Shown here in pieces: positions 25,001-33,839 of a stretch of DNA of 64,000 nucleotides. A program made the translations under genes and the position numbers. The DNA is from Hyposmocoma kahamanoa (Eukaryota; Arthropoda; Insecta; Lepidoptera; Cosmopterigidae), in contig NW_020653900.1 of assembly GCF_003589595.1 (NCBI RefSeq), positions 2,754,013 to 2,818,012 on the forward strand, read 5' to 3'. The notes under the pieces are model-generated. The model was given only the letters and a program-made list of their open reading frames with translations. It did no database searches and had not been told where the DNA came from. Within the stretch, counting starts at the first letter, position 1. Each line of letters opens with the position of its first letter.

Positions 25001-28000
25001 ACACTAATTACCCGGTTTCAAACTAGGAAATTTCCTGTACAATGGACTAATAGCTCAAGAATACTGGTAATCGTGTTCGTCAGAATGGCTGGACCAAATG
25101 AGATATACAAATCAAACTGTGCTCATTATTTACTACCTATTTCCTACTATCTAGTACATTTATTAACATATTTTCTACTTTTGCGTTAACGGAAATATTA
25201 AAGAAATAAAGTGGCCAGCCATTCTAACGTCAGGTTGGCTGGACCACTTTACGTTTTTCATGGTTCTAGCAGTACATAATTAACTTTTTTTATATAACTA
25301 TTTACTACCTAAACATACTTTTTTTTCACTATTTTAGGAAGCTTCTATAAAGTTATTTTAAAAAAATAATAAAACGCATTGCAAAAGGTATCTTCTAGAA
25401 AAACAATTTATCTTTTCAGTGTAATTGCTAACAATACGCTTTTGCAGGCGCTTAGAATATGCCAACAATGGTTTCTGGATTATCTTTGCAAGCAATATTT
25501 TATAACAATTATTATATTAATTACCAGTTGAATTCACCATTACAAATGTTAACTCCATTTGTAGGTATTAAGGAATGCGAACAAATTATAATCAGTTATT
25601 TATAAAGAGATTCGTCTTTTTGATCGTCAATAGATGGCATTGCATGTTACAAACTAATTTAGAAATTAACGCTTCCTAACAGGGATAGATGACGCTAATC
25701 TTAAACAAAATAAAAGAATAGCCGGCATTATTCATAAAAATCTGTGCAATAAGTGCAATCTAGTTGGTTTATTTGTTATCACTAGAAATTTGAGTAGCTT
25801 TGATAAATTGTCAATGTAAAACCAATTCAAAACAAATCAGTTACAAAAATAGCTATCTGGTACGTGTCGCGACATCTGGTGTACTAGGTACTAAATTCCC
25901 GACTACGCTTTCTAGTATCGTGATTCCCATTGTGTTATTGGTCCATGTACTAACCATTATATCCACAGCTAAGCCTGGGGATCTACTCTCGTTCTCTGTC
26001 CGAAACAATTACTGCCATAAAAGTAATACACGGCAAAATTAAAACACAATGTCAAGTATGTAACTTCATTCGCATCATGCGTCTTTTAATTTGACAGAGT
26101 GTGACTTATTTGACAGTAATTGTTTCGGACAGATGTCGGACGGAGAATGAGTGTACACAGTACAATCATATACTGAACACAGGGCGGACTTTTAAATCTA
26201 TGCATAGTCACAGAAGCTGCATTCAAAAATGCCAACTACTGTTTTCCAATAGCAATGTTGTTGAATTGCATTTCGTGTGACAACATCCTTAGACTTTTCA
26301 CCCCCTGGTTAGTACAAAATATAATTCAGGTGACAAATATTATCCAATTATACTCTTGTTTAGCATAAGTATGGTACAGAGCCACATAGGCAAGAGTAAA
26401 ATGCTTATATCGCAGATAAAAATTAGCCAACGTTCAGATATATTATAACAACACAACAATTATATATACCTTCATGCTACATAATTACAAATATTATATC
26501 CATTCTGATAACACATATTCCTTGACATAACAAGTAAACGGAAAAATGGGCACCAAATTTTCATGCAGGTTTTATTATTTGGCCTGTCTATTCTTTAAAC
26601 ACAATGCTTTATTTTTAACTGACTTCGAAAAAGGAGGAGGTTCTCAATTGGACTGTACTTTTTTGTGTGTATGTTACGCCATTACTCAGACATTTGGGAA
26701 CCAATTTCGATGATTCTTTTTTGGTCCATTCAAATTTGAAGAAAATATTCGATCTCTAAGGGAGCTAAATTAGGAGATGAATCTGAATTTGATTTGACCT
26801 AGTTTCTTGGCAACTAGATATGGCGAGAGTGAATAAGCATTATTTAGCATGGTACATCATCGCCCTCATTTTCACTTTCCATCAGGTGAGATGGAGGTTA
26901 AATGCGCACATATTTTTTTATAAAAAAAATAGAGTTAATTGCACAACACTTTTGAGGTCAGTTTTTTTTTCATAAAAATTTCTTGTTGATAGAATTAATA
27001 AATTTAATTTTTTTTTTCTAGTATTACATGTGATGCTAAATAGAAAGGCCAAGAGAAAAGTGTTTATAAGTGTACATGCTTGGGAAAAAAGTCTTACATT
27101 GTAATAAAAATAATCCTGGTAACCGGAAAATCCTGGTATAACTCAACAAAAAATCATAATAAAATAATATTGAAAACTATAATATTCAAATCTAAATAAA
27201 TTGTGTAATTTTGATAACAATGTTGTAGAGTTGGGAAAATTTGGATGCCAAATTGGAATAAATATGCAAAAAATGTGGAGAAATTACTGAATAAATTAAA
27301 ATTCAATTTCAATTTTTAACTAGAAAACTTATAATAAACAATCATTATTGTCAAGCAATGAAGTTGTAAAATTTATAGCAGTTTTTGAAGACTATTTTAT
27401 TGTCTTTATAAGCACAAACTGCACATTTTTGTGCAAAGACGGAAACAAAACACTGTCGTCATCAACATGAATATATCTTTATTTTGAGTTCTTAGGTTTA
27501 CTCGATTAACTAACAATGAAATGAAATCATTTTTTCAAATTAAAATTGCATATTTCTTATGCATATTTTGTCCGAAAACAATTGTTATACTTTCTAAAAC
27601 AGTTCTCTTATTTAGTGTAGTCTAATAAATCTAATAAAAATAATAACAGTAATTAGTCTGGGTTCAATAAACAAATAGGTATATTTAAATAAGAATATTT
27701 TTTAAATCTTGTTTTAAATAAAGGCCTTTGCATTTTTCGAAACTAACCCAAACTGGCCCAAGTCTAGTGGCCCCATTAAGGAAATAATAATAACATTTGT
27801 TGCAGATACCAGCCCATTACACCAAGTACCAAGTACCAAGTAACACTTGAGTGTCAATGTCAATCTTTGTGGATTATTTTACACTATCTGAGATATTGCC
27901 TGTAATGAGTGGCAAGACCTTATAAAATATAGACTAATGTTTAGCATGTATACTATTGCATATTTCTTAGCAAAAAATGCTGCCAATTTTCAACAACTTT

Positions 28001-28884
28001 AAATAATTGCATGTCATCAAGCCCATACAACAATGATCCCATCAAATAAATGTATATTATCTACAAGTTTATAATGTATTACAGACATTTATTCAGAGGA
28101 GACATCTATATGTCAGACTGTTAAACAGTTGTCTCCTAATAAATAGAGGGTTTAGGTAGGGAGTCATAGTTCTCCACCTTGGTTTAAATTTAACCACTCT
28201 GAGAAGACCCAAATGTTATAAAACTAATTTAACTTTATAGTATGAAACTCTTCAGATATAGTTTCTGGGACCCCTAGTCAACCAGGCTAGCATAAATGCA
28301 CATGTTGACTTAAAAAAAAAACAGAGACATGCGAGCTAAATGTCACACAGACATTTATATGCTCTCTAATAAGACGGCCAATTAGGTAGGCTTTGGCTAG
28401 AGGCGCATTATAGCTTTAAATATACTTCATTGCTTCACAGAGATCTTGAATAGGTGCGTGGAGGAAATTCTACCAATTAGTAGACAGTTAGTAGTCTCAC
28501 CAGGGAGCTGATCGTATGCGACGCAAAACATACATTTTTGTCGGCGTTTACCGCGTTCGTCGTGTGCAGACCCTTTCCTACGTGCTGGGAACCCTGCAAA
28601 CATACGGAATAACCTTTATAGTCATCCTCCCATAGTCACGTGATATTTCATAAAAAGATAACTTATTCCTGCCTAATTCACAGTATTAATGGCAGTGTGT
28701 ATAACTGGAAAATGCAGAGATATGTGAAAACGTGAATTTAGTTATAACTTTTCGTACAAGAGGCTGCAAATTTATTGAGATGTAGTTACGAAACAAAAAT
28801 CTACCAAAACACGAAATTTATTACAACAAATAGATACAATACCTGCACTAAGGTGCGAAAAACGTTTCTAGCGATAAGGGACAT
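9944..28884 (-). CDS. Idh3b: Isocitrate dehydrogenase [NAD] subunit beta, mitochondrial; complete, nine exons
   Basis: This is the beta subunit of the TCA-cycle enzyme NAD-IDH (alpha2-beta-gamma), which converts isocitrate to 2-oxoglutarate in the mitochondrial matrix. In this family beta supports and regulates the catalytic alpha chain. Joining nine exons gives 1167 nt, 388 aa plus stop, close to the usual animal length of about 385. Visible features are an Arg-containing N-terminal presequence (residues 1-30 or so), IPGDGVGPE at 60-68, [17 protein letters not shown] around 168-184, [10 protein letters not shown] and [15 protein letters not shown] in exon 6, [19 protein letters not shown] in exon 7, GARH followed by [10 protein letters not shown] in exon 8, and GGQSTTKDF near the end. 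The GARH start of exon 8 and the C-terminus favour beta over gamma. All phases match and no disruption was seen. The introns are loaded with mobile elements. Confidence 0.97.
10305..10470 (+). repeat. SINE-like repeat, 5'-truncated, in Idh3b intron 8
   Basis: It starts at the common truncation point (CAGACACATAGGACTTGTC here) and ends with an A-run near 10470. It is inserted antisense to Idh3b. Confidence 0.65.
10770..11245 (-). mobile_element. LINE 3' end (non-LTR), truncated
   Basis: Minus-strand frames show a degraded LWNELP segment and a 3' region reading [18 protein letters not shown], a pattern seen in 3' ends of lepidopteran non-LTR elements. It lies directly downstream of Idh3b exon 8 in the same orientation. 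Frames are broken and no reverse-transcriptase core remains. Confidence 0.5.
11276..11412 (-). CDS. Idh3b: Idh3b exon 8
   Basis: It is bounded by CTTGACAG and AACAA|GTCAGT, 137 nt, leaving two codon bases. It encodes GARHVFSG through [10 protein letters not shown] to NAIN. A LINE tail lies about 40 bases past the donor. Confidence 0.96.
11486..11912. mobile_element. MITE with inverted ends (family of 52580)
   Basis: The left end reads CATCATCATAAACAACAACT and the right end carries the complement AAAAGTTGATGTTTATGATG. The interior shares CCTCACAGGACT and the ATCGCTCTAAA block with 52570-52690. A short RTE-type tail (11577-11620, GTCCAGCAGTGGACTGCAAT) sits inside. Confidence 0.5.
11913..12919. 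other. Idh3b intron 7, no feature except a short microsatellite
   Basis: It is A/T-rich intronic DNA with a (TGTA)n/CATG-type microsatellite near 12629-12665. Around 11945-12050 the motif GCGCCCCTGTAGCG and its complement suggest another degraded inverted-repeat element. Confidence 0.35.
12956..15133. mobile_element. GC-rich MITE flanked by 10-bp repeats, itself carrying a LINE
   Basis: The ends are ATATGAGCG...CGCTCATAT with GC-rich arms (GGCGCGCCGCCGCCG). ATTCCGCATA flanks both sides (12946-12955 and 15134-15143) and occurs once in the homologous uninterrupted element at 47238-47247. A 9-10 bp duplication suggests a Mutator-like origin. An inner inverted pair (GCGACGCCAGAAAATGAC and its partner near 14890) supports one foldback unit into which the LINE inserted. 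Confidence 0.6.
13110..14850 (-). mobile_element. LINE (jockey/CR1-like), reverse transcriptase, broken frames
   Basis: Minus-strand frames give the RT fingers ([14 protein letters not shown], 14342-14647), a segment with the catalytic box YVDD at 13963-13952, a thumb region ([18 protein letters not shown]) and a 3' domain. The A-run of its 3' end is near 13110. Frameshifts and stops show it is dead, and no endonuclease was seen. Related fragments lie at 16660-16830 and 62025-62930. Confidence 0.8.
15512..15721 (-). CDS. Idh3b: Idh3b exon 7
   Basis: It is bounded by TTATCCAG and CAG|GTACCG, with 70 codons in phase 0. It includes [17 protein letters not shown] and [12 protein letters not shown]. 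It is GC-rich relative to its introns. A dispersed repeat begins about 35 bases past its donor. Confidence 0.97.
15893..16170 (+). repeat. SINE-like repeat, near full length, in Idh3b intron 6
   Basis: The head AGAGCTCCTTGTGAAAGAGC is present. About 35 bases of the GTGACGGGCGCAGTGGCAGT part are deleted, removing one arm of the second hairpin. The tail ends near 16170. Confidence 0.65.
16180..16345 (-). repeat. LINE 3'-UTR-like repeat
   Basis: The minus strand reads TTATTTCTCTCGTG, a GCGCCACAGGGTTTCCCTAA block, and then a cap of (TTA)n. The same order occurs on the plus strand at 57247-57420, so this is a dispersed repeat, probably a non-LTR 3' end. Confidence 0.45.
16660..16830 (-). mobile_element. 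LINE 3' fragment (family of 13110-14850)
   Basis: It is homologous to 13190-13290 and 62095-62270, with AGGGAATTCCATTCC and CCTATTCACTCTCGC blocks. It is too short and mutated to code. Confidence 0.5.
16918..16965. repeat. Left copy of a ~47-bp direct repeat
   Basis: It contains GGAGTAATTTCACATAAAAA and TTGAATATCAATTCAATAAA. The second copy at 17267-17313 differs by only a few bases. The two bracket a tRNA-like sequence. Confidence 0.75.
17145..17215 (+). tRNA. tRNA-like sequence, probably a pseudogene
   Basis: A pol III A-box-like TAGTTCAATTGGTA and an exact B box GGTTCGAATCC are correctly spaced, and a T arm (GTCGG/CCGGC) folds. The acceptor stem pairs at about five of seven positions and the anticodon stem is irregular. 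The loop region TGCCACGG resembles tRNA-Gly(GCC). The following T-run (17217-17223) could terminate pol III. It may be a degenerate tRNA or the head of a tRNA-derived SINE. Confidence 0.4.
17267..17313. repeat. Right copy of the ~47-bp direct repeat
   Basis: It lies 37 bases from the donor side of Idh3b exon 6. It may be a long target duplication or the edge of a tandem duplication. Confidence 0.75.
17351..17514 (-). CDS. Idh3b: Idh3b exon 6
   Basis: It is bounded by GTCGTAG and GAG|GTAAGT, 164 nt. It completes a glycine codon from exon 5 and then encodes 54 residues, including [27 protein letters not shown] and the end CEE. Confidence 0.97.
17610..17740 (+). repeat. ACTTCAAAAAAGGAGG repeat, truncated
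   Basis: The left part of a dispersed repeat also seen at 26608, 58354 and 59885. It carries the shared blocks TGTATGTTACGCGATTAC and AACCGATTTCGGTGATTC. Confidence 0.5.
18318..18617 (-). repeat. SINE-like repeat, near full length, in Idh3b intron 5
   Basis: It is inverted, with the tail TTTTTTATAATATCAAGTG at 18318 and the head near 18617. It is on the same strand as Idh3b. Confidence 0.72.
18618..19098. other. Idh3b intron 5, small dispersed repeat only
   Basis: The stretch 18815-18885 (CAGATCACATTACGCATGGG, GGTCATGATCGAC) recurs at 56755-56810. No gene was seen. Confidence 0.35.
19099..19380 (+). repeat. SINE-like repeat, near full length, in Idh3b intron 5
   Basis: The head AGAGCTCCTTGTGAAAGAGT and tail TTATTATAAAAAAAT are present. 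It is opposite in orientation to the copy at 18318-18617, about 480 bp away. Confidence 0.72.
19658..19865 (-). CDS. Idh3b: Idh3b exon 5
   Basis: It is bounded by ATATTTCAG and CCTG|GTAAGT, 208 nt, entering in phase 0 and leaving in phase 1. It includes [19 protein letters not shown] and [15 protein letters not shown], the substrate-loop region conserved in NAD-IDH subunits. Confidence 0.97.
19931..20443. mobile_element. MITE with ~30-bp inverted ends, in Idh3b intron 4
   Basis: Left CGAGTACATAACCAGAAATA and right TATTTCTGGTCATATACTCG are near-perfect inverted repeats. GTACC flanks both sides (19926-19930 and 20444-20448), suggesting a 5-bp target duplication. A fragment of the same family lies at 24228-24300. 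No coding capacity. Confidence 0.6.
20765..21110 (-). mobile_element. RTE-type LINE 3' fragment
   Basis: The minus strand encodes the usual C-terminal block of RTE elements: a K-x-W-x-WAGH motif, then [12 protein letters not shown]. It ends at a T-run near 20765 that corresponds to its poly(A). One frame stays mostly open, but only the 3' end remains. Confidence 0.65.
21400..21703 (-). repeat. SINE-like repeat, near full length, in Idh3b intron 4
   Basis: It has the tail at 21400 and the head at 21703. The hairpin CAGTAATG...CATTACTG is partly deleted, leaving CAGTAATGATTGGCGG. Confidence 0.7.
21929..22171. mobile_element. Palindromic MITE, GGGTCGTATTCC family, nested form
   Basis: The outer ends are GGGTAGTATTCCAGAACTCT and its complement ending AATACGACCC. 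The interior contains a second, inner pair (TAGGGTCGTATTTCCAG and CTGGAAATACGACCCTA). The 243-bp unit looks like one copy inside another. It lies about 40 bases from the Idh3b exon 4 donor. Confidence 0.65.
22212..22328 (-). CDS. Idh3b: Idh3b exon 4
   Basis: It is bounded by AAATTCAG and AAG|GTATAA, with 39 codons in phase 0. It encodes the [13 protein letters not shown] region of the large domain. Confidence 0.94.
22829..22927 (-). CDS. Idh3b: Idh3b exon 3
   Basis: It is bounded by TGCTATAG and AAG|GTACGC, with 33 codons in phase 0. It holds IPGDGVGPE, the N-terminal signature of the isocitrate/isopropylmalate dehydrogenase family. The preceding intron is about 5.6 kb. Confidence 0.95.
23104..23809. 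mobile_element. MITE with AGCCGGGTACTC ends and a SINE inside
   Basis: The left end AGCCGGGTACTCACTGGCGA pairs with the right end CGCTAATGAGTACCCGGCT. TAA flanks both ends (23101-23103 and 23810-23812). An internal GGTACTCATTCTAGCGAGTG near 23231 hints at a nested or duplicated terminus. Confidence 0.5.
23442..23610 (+). repeat. SINE-like repeat, 5'-truncated
   Basis: It begins at GAAATTACAGACACATGGG and ends in a mixed A/T run near 23610. It sits inside the MITE 23104-23809. Confidence 0.65.
23858..24022. mobile_element. Palindromic MITE, GGGTCGTATTCC family, 165 bp
   Basis: Near-perfect inverted ends are flanked by TTA on both sides (23855-23857 and 24023-24025). This is the cleanest example of the 3-bp target duplication in this family. 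Confidence 0.75.
24343..24434 (+). repeat. SINE-like repeat, 3' end only
   Basis: About 90 bases of the 3' end (GAGTGGCACTGTAAC to the A tail) remain. Confidence 0.6.
25996..26132. repeat. Inverted repeat pair, candidate small MITE
   Basis: Exact 19-bp arms CTGTCCGAAACAATTACTG lie 99 bases apart, with imperfect similarity continuing outward. Target duplications are not clear. Confidence 0.5.
26608..26830 (+). repeat. ACTTCAAAAAAGGAGG-type repeat
   Basis: It starts ACTGACTTCGAAAAAGGAGG and keeps the CAATTTCGATGATTC and CTAAGGGAGCTAAAT blocks. The right end is unclear. Confidence 0.5.
26840..26935 (+). mobile_element. LINE 3' tail
   Basis: CATCAGGTGAGATGGAGGTT followed by AAATGCGCAC and an A/T tail is the 3' end of the LINE family at 13110-14850. 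Confidence 0.5.
28501..28593 (-). CDS. Idh3b: Idh3b exon 2
   Basis: It is bounded by GTTTGCAG and CTG|GTGAGA, with 31 codons in phase 0. It encodes the rest of the presequence and the linker to the mature enzyme, so little conservation is expected. The call rests on splice sites and frame. Confidence 0.85.
28843..28884 (-). CDS. Idh3b: Idh3b exon 1 (start codon)
   Basis: ATG is at 28884-28882, and 14 codons ([14 protein letters not shown]) run to the donor CAG|GTATTG. The basic, hydroxylated N-terminus fits a mitochondrial targeting sequence. It is followed by a short 249-bp intron. Confidence 0.88.
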
Positions 28885-29707
28885 GGTATTAAACTGTGAA
28901 AACTTTAGTAAAACACTATTTTTTAATTTTTTTTAAATAATTATTTTCGGATCTCGAAGACGTAACTTCGAGCAACGTTCCTTTTCAGGAAAAGTGACAG
29001 CTCCAGAACATCCAAACCCGACCGAGTTTTATTATTTTCATTCGTAGAAGGTTCATTTATCACAAAAAATATTTGTATATATATTTATTAGACATTAAGT
29101 TCTTTTGTTTAAAAATAAATATTAAAATTTAAATACAAATCCCCACGAAATTGATTTAGTTGAAGAATGAAAAGTGTTCACTGCATGGAATGTAACAAAA
29201 AACCACAGTTTCATTTCACAAAAACAAACTTTGCGCTCAGTATTTATTAAATACTGAGCGCGCAGTTTAGTATTAAAATTAATCATCAAAATAATATGAC
29301 ATTACATCAGCTATAAAATAATATATACTTTATTGTATTATTATGTTTATATAATATTTATTGGCAGAATCTTGAAATTTAGTGCAACTGAACAGAAAAT
29401 ACATGATTTCGTAAATTGAAATTTTATGGAATACATTTCAAGGTACTCTTTGGACACTAGCGCCAGTTGCTAGTCGCCAGTGCCAAAAAGTCTCCGTCCA
29501 TCGATTTTAGATGTCATTGTGACTTCCGTTCTCAAACCGATGCTATGTCAGGGCGCAACATTTGAACTCGTAATATATTTATATTGCAAAATAATGTGTA
29601 GTGTATTAATGAAAGAAAAATGAGTCACACGTAGAAGATTGAAAATTATACATGTTTACTTTACGCCCTTTTTATCGAAATTTCGAAACAAAACGTGTAA
29701 AATAAAG
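28885..29707. promoter_or_regulatory. Candidate shared promoter region between Idh3b and sideroflexin
   Basis: This 0.8-kb stretch between the Idh3b ATG and a good plus-strand donor (AAAG|GTAAGA after 29707) has no recognised repeat, unlike its surroundings. Both genes must start transcription upstream of their ATGs in this direction. The sideroflexin ATG follows an acceptor at 34325, so a non-coding first exon is required somewhere upstream. Placing it here is inference. Confidence 0.3.
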
Positions 29708-31160
29708 GTAAGACATTATCTTTTTATTTTTAATATTTAATTCAGCGATTAACCGATTTAATTACAATTTTTACAATAACATAAATATTATTTGAACCTC
29801 TTTTGCATTTTATGCCGTAATAAATAGAAAGAAAGCTCAACATTCTCATTTCAAATACTTTAATGTTGGAATTATTGATCTATGAAAATCAAGTGATCCT
29901 TAATTTTATAACATGTGGGAAATACGTCGTTTTACTGGAGATAAGATGTCGTAAGGTCAAGGAATACCGATAACGTCGAAAAAGTTTTACTTAATTTTAT
30001 CTTATTGTGCTCTTAGTAATAAGCACTGCTGCCCTTACGTAATTTTTTTTTTTTGCGCCAAGACCTTTTTAAAAGGTAAATTCACGATAAGTGTTCTCCC
30101 TGAGTGAAATATTTGTAAAAATATCGCCCCAACATTCATGATATCAAAATATGATTTTTGCGGCTGAATAGAGTGTATGAGGTTCTTTCCAATAGGTGTT
30201 AAGCTAACTGAAACTGTTCTGTGTCCTAAATTCTGTTACTGACAAGTAAATGTTTCTTAGCAAATGCTTAACTTCGAATTTATGTAACCTAAGTTGTTTA
30301 TATTACAAGTCTAGAATAACTACCTAGTAATATTCCTTCAAATCGATAGTACAGCTAATCCAAAGGTTGTATCATAATTTACGCTTCTTGCCCGAGGTCC
30401 ACCTTCCTGGCTCACCTGGATGGACCACGGGAAAATATTTATTCCCGTGGCTCACCTGGGGATTTTTCTTTTCTCGTGAGTCACCTTGTTATTAAAACTC
30501 CTATAACATTTCAATTGCAAAGATATCCATATAAGACTACCATTATAATTGAATTTCTTAATGTATGGCAATAGTTGCCTGAAGGACTAAAATACGGATA
30601 AATTCAAATTTAAAAGTATAAAATGAATAGTGAAGAAAGGGTGTCAATGTTTTATTGTTCAAGGTATAATCACTGATATAAAATTAAAGCATTTAAAAGT
30701 GAATTCGCGCTATAACAGATTTTGACAGAAAAGAAATTTTTTCTTATGTTAGGATTGTACAACAAAATGTGTACTTTCAAACTAACTTTTCTGGGCCTAA
30801 GGTCGTGAAATAAAGAAAATGAGATATGACCTTACTGTCTGTCTGTAACTGTCTCCGCATTCTTAGCATTTCAGTAAACGAAAACAAACTTCCATAAATC
30901 GATCTGTTATCGTCGTAATTAACTATTTTGCGAGTTAATACCTAATCTAATAATGACTCGTTTACGTAAGTGATCTGAAAAACATCAAGTTACGTAGTAT
31001 AGTAGCGATAGTAATGTTGATAGACGTGAATGATGAAAATTCCGGTGTCTCGTATTTTTTATTTTGAACACACATATCGCTTTTGATTTCGGTTGTAGGT
31101 TAACACCAATACGCATGCACTTAGATCGCGTTGCGAATTATAGTTTCTTTTATTCCAAGT
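29708..31160. other. Upstream of sideroflexin, nothing recognised
   Basis: It is A/T-rich, with no frame or repeat that I can support. A short near-duplication GGCTCACCTGGATGG / GGCTCACCTGGGGAT occurs near 30411-30461. Confidence 0.35.
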
Positions 31161-31204
31161 GATGATGGTGGCAAGCGACACGCATGTCCATAACAGTTGA
31201 TCCT

Positions 31205-31492
31205 TTAGTGGCAGTAGTGCTCCATGTGAAAGAGCTCGTCCAGGGAAGTACTGCCACCTTACCTATTTCTGCCGCCAAGCAGTAATGTCAGCATTACTGT
31301 TTTCCGGATTTGAAGGGTAACGGTGTTGGTGAAATTACTCAACTTACGTATCAGGGTGACGGGCGCAGTGACAACGCCCCTCAGATCTTTGTGATTTAAA
31401 GCTCTGAGTGGCACTGCAATTGTTGACAGGCGTGTAGCTTACTATCAGGTGCACGATTTGTTCGTCGCGTCACCTATATTATAGAAAAAAAG
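31205..31492 (+). repeat. SINE-like repeat, plus copy of an inverted pair
   Basis: It is a near full-length copy with its A tail at 31480-31500. Just upstream (31163-31200) is a minus-strand tail fragment. Confidence 0.7.
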
Positions 31493-31501
31493 TTGCAAAA
31501 A

Positions 31502-31700
31502 AAGTTGAGGGGCACTGCCACTGCGCCCATCACCCTGAGACATAAATTGATAAGTCCCATATCCCTGTAATTTCACCAGCACCCTTACCTTTCGCAACCG
31601 GACCGCAACAATGCTCACATTACTGCTTCGTGGCAGACATAGGTAAGGTGGCATGACGTACTTCCTTGAACGAACTCTTTCTCAAGGAGCACTGTTTCTA
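31502..31700 (-). repeat. SINE-like repeat, minus copy of an inverted pair
   Basis: It begins abruptly at TTGAGGGGCACTGCC directly after the A tail of the plus copy and runs to the head near 31700. Together the two can fold into a long imperfect hairpin. Confidence 0.7.
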
Positions 31701-32159
31701 ATAAAGTAGCATATAGATTATGGATTAAGTAAATACTGCATCTTTGTCTACTTATTGTATGTCTTACGACCGAGAAAGACACGACAGATCTCCTTAGAAA
31801 AGTATGGATGATTAACCGTGTGGTGGCCCAATGTGGGTTCTAGACTTGTTTAAGTTAAACTCTTTTCGACACCGACACAATTGTATCTTCGCGATATTTT
31901 CCCTCGTATTTAGAACTACTTGGACAACTTATACTTGCAAAGGTCATTGTAATTTTACGAAAACAATTGTAATAAGGGCAGCGACAGTTTTGCGCACTTT
32001 TAATTTAAATTGAACTCTAAATTATGTGAGAAAGTTCAATATATTCAAATGAAATAAATTACATGGAAAACGATTTAAATTTTCATTAATTTAAGATATT
32101 GTTGATAACATATCTTGATTAATTAATCAAATTACCATTTTATTTAAAACGGTTTGCAT

Positions 32160-32400
32160 TAGGGGTGTGGGCGCTGGATGAAGAGGTCCCGGGTTCGATT
32201 GTCGGTGAAGCCAATTTGGTAAAGAAACAATCTCTTGGGACTGGGTGTTCTGGAAAGTGCCCCAAAGCTAACTTCGTTGCTCGTAGTACCTACCGGAATT
32301 CCTAGTTTGGTGCCGGGTAATTGGTGTGGTTGACTGGCACATATAAAAATATATATTCTCGATAAAATCATTATTATCATCAACTTGTATGCGTCCCACT
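32160..32400 (+). repeat. Candidate tRNA-derived SINE
   Basis: GAGGTCCCGGGTTCGATTGT contains a B-box-like GGTTCGATT, followed by a non-tRNA body and a (TTA/ATC)n tail near 32370-32385. This layout fits tRNA-derived SINEs of moths and butterflies. No second copy is in the window. Confidence 0.5.
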
Positions 32401-32726
32401 ACAGGACAATGATCTCTTTTATAGAGAGTGTTTATTCATTTATTCAGAAACTGTGTAACGTTGTTACGTGGTACAATGGCGTTACAGTGATTCAAAAAAT
32501 TATTAACCTAAACTAAAATTAACTACAAACTACAAATCCACCCAGTCTGTCTGTCTAACACTCTCTTCCAATCGGTCAAAGGTTTCGCTGTCCCTTTTTT
32601 CCTTCGCCTTTAACCACAGTTCACCGCTGCGTGCGTTTAGAAAACTTCCTAAGTCTTCCAAGTGCTTTGTGAACTTCCTCTAAAGGCGTGTCATAAAGTA
32701 AATTTAGTGTAATCTGAAAAAAAAAT

Positions 32727-32912
32727 TGGTGAAATTAAAGGCACAAGGCTTGTCAACTTATGTCTCAAGGTGACGGGCGAAGTGGCAAAGTCCTTCAGAT
32801 TTTTGCGATTTAAAGCTCCGAGTGGCACTGCAACTGTTATGGACATGCGTGTAGCTTACCATCAGGCGCACAACTTGTTCGTCCCGTCTCTTGATATTAT
32901 AAGAAAAAACTA
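32727..32912 (+). repeat. SINE-like repeat, 5'-truncated
   Basis: It starts at TGGTGAAATTAAAGGCAC and ends with TATTATAAGAAAAAAC. Confidence 0.65.
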
Positions 32913-32977
32913 AATCCCTCTGAAGAAAAAAACCAGTGCCTTAGGAAACATTGGCATAAGTCAGCGTCCTATCCTAC

Positions 32978-33099
32978 CTTTACTTTTGTGTATTTTTGTA
33001 TGTCATAATATGACACACAAAAGTACTCATACTTTTGTGGAAATTGCACATATTTTGTGTGTCATACTAGTATGACACACAAAAATACACGAAAGTAAA
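32978..33099. mobile_element. Small MITE with TTACTTTTGTGTATTTTTGT ends
   Basis: The left terminus TTACTTTTGTGTATTTTTGT and the right terminus (complement of ACACAAAAATACACGAAAGT) are inverted. Internal TATGACACACAAAA motifs repeat the arm. It could also be a complex palindrome. Confidence 0.5.
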
Positions 33100-33496
33100 A
33101 AAAAAGTGTTTATATATCTATCTATTACGCAACTATACCTACTGCGGATAATTCGAAAATGACTCGGTGGCGCAAGTGCTCCGATGGAGATCGAATTCAA
33201 GACCTCGAACCGCGACAAGCATACTCCCAACTCTCACGTAGGTTCTCAGAAAAGTCATGTCTCGATAACTAATTATATGTATATTATTCTAATTACTTCC
33301 TTAACTATGTGTACTCAATTTATAATGGAAACATAAACAATAGATTAGATAAACAATTCTAAACATTGCTTGGCTGTTATCTTTACAGGAGATACACTTT
33401 CAAGGGTGGTTCATGTTAATTGACCACAGTATATTAATAAATCGTTTTTAAAAGAATACGTTTTGATCGATAGGTGTCATTATTTTACATTACAAA

Positions 33497-33675
33497 TTAC
33501 AGGCATTTGGGTGGGACTTGTCAACTTATGTCTCAGGATGACAGACGCAGTGGCAGTGCCCCTCAGATCTTTGCAATTTAAAGCTCTGAGTGGCCCTGCA
33601 ACTGTTATGGACAGGCGTGTCGCTTACCACCAGACACACGACTTGTTCGTCCCGTCACTAGGTAACATAAGAAGT
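33497..33675 (+). repeat. SINE-like repeat, 5'-truncated
   Basis: It starts at the GAAATTACAGG truncation point (here CAAATTACAGGCATTTGGG) and ends near the weak A tail at 33675. Confidence 0.65.
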
Positions 33676-33839
33676 TAAAATTCAAAATATAAATTTGAAT
33701 GCAGTATTTTCATTATAATGCATGTACACTGGGCGTTTACACGATTATGGAAGTAATATTGTCTGGCTTTGAATCACTTCACAAAATGTGTACGTACATT
33801 TTGATGTGCACGTGGCTTTAGGAGGATATAACTCTCTTA

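Larger units (their letters stand above)
24435..28500. other. Idh3b intron 2, mostly unassigned
   Basis: No exon or RNA gene was recognised. It contains a 19-bp perfect inverted pair CTGTCCGAAACAATTACTG (25996-26014 with 26114-26132), an inverted GGCTGGACCA motif (25083-25250), an ACTTCAAAAAAGGAGG-type repeat (26608-26830) and a plus-strand LINE 3' tail (26840-26935). The rest is A/T-rich. Confidence 0.4.

Noticed and set aside
32190..32215. tRNA gene from GGTTCGATT
   Set aside because: Only a B-box-like motif is present, with no matching acceptor or anticodon stem. It is treated as the head of a SINE.
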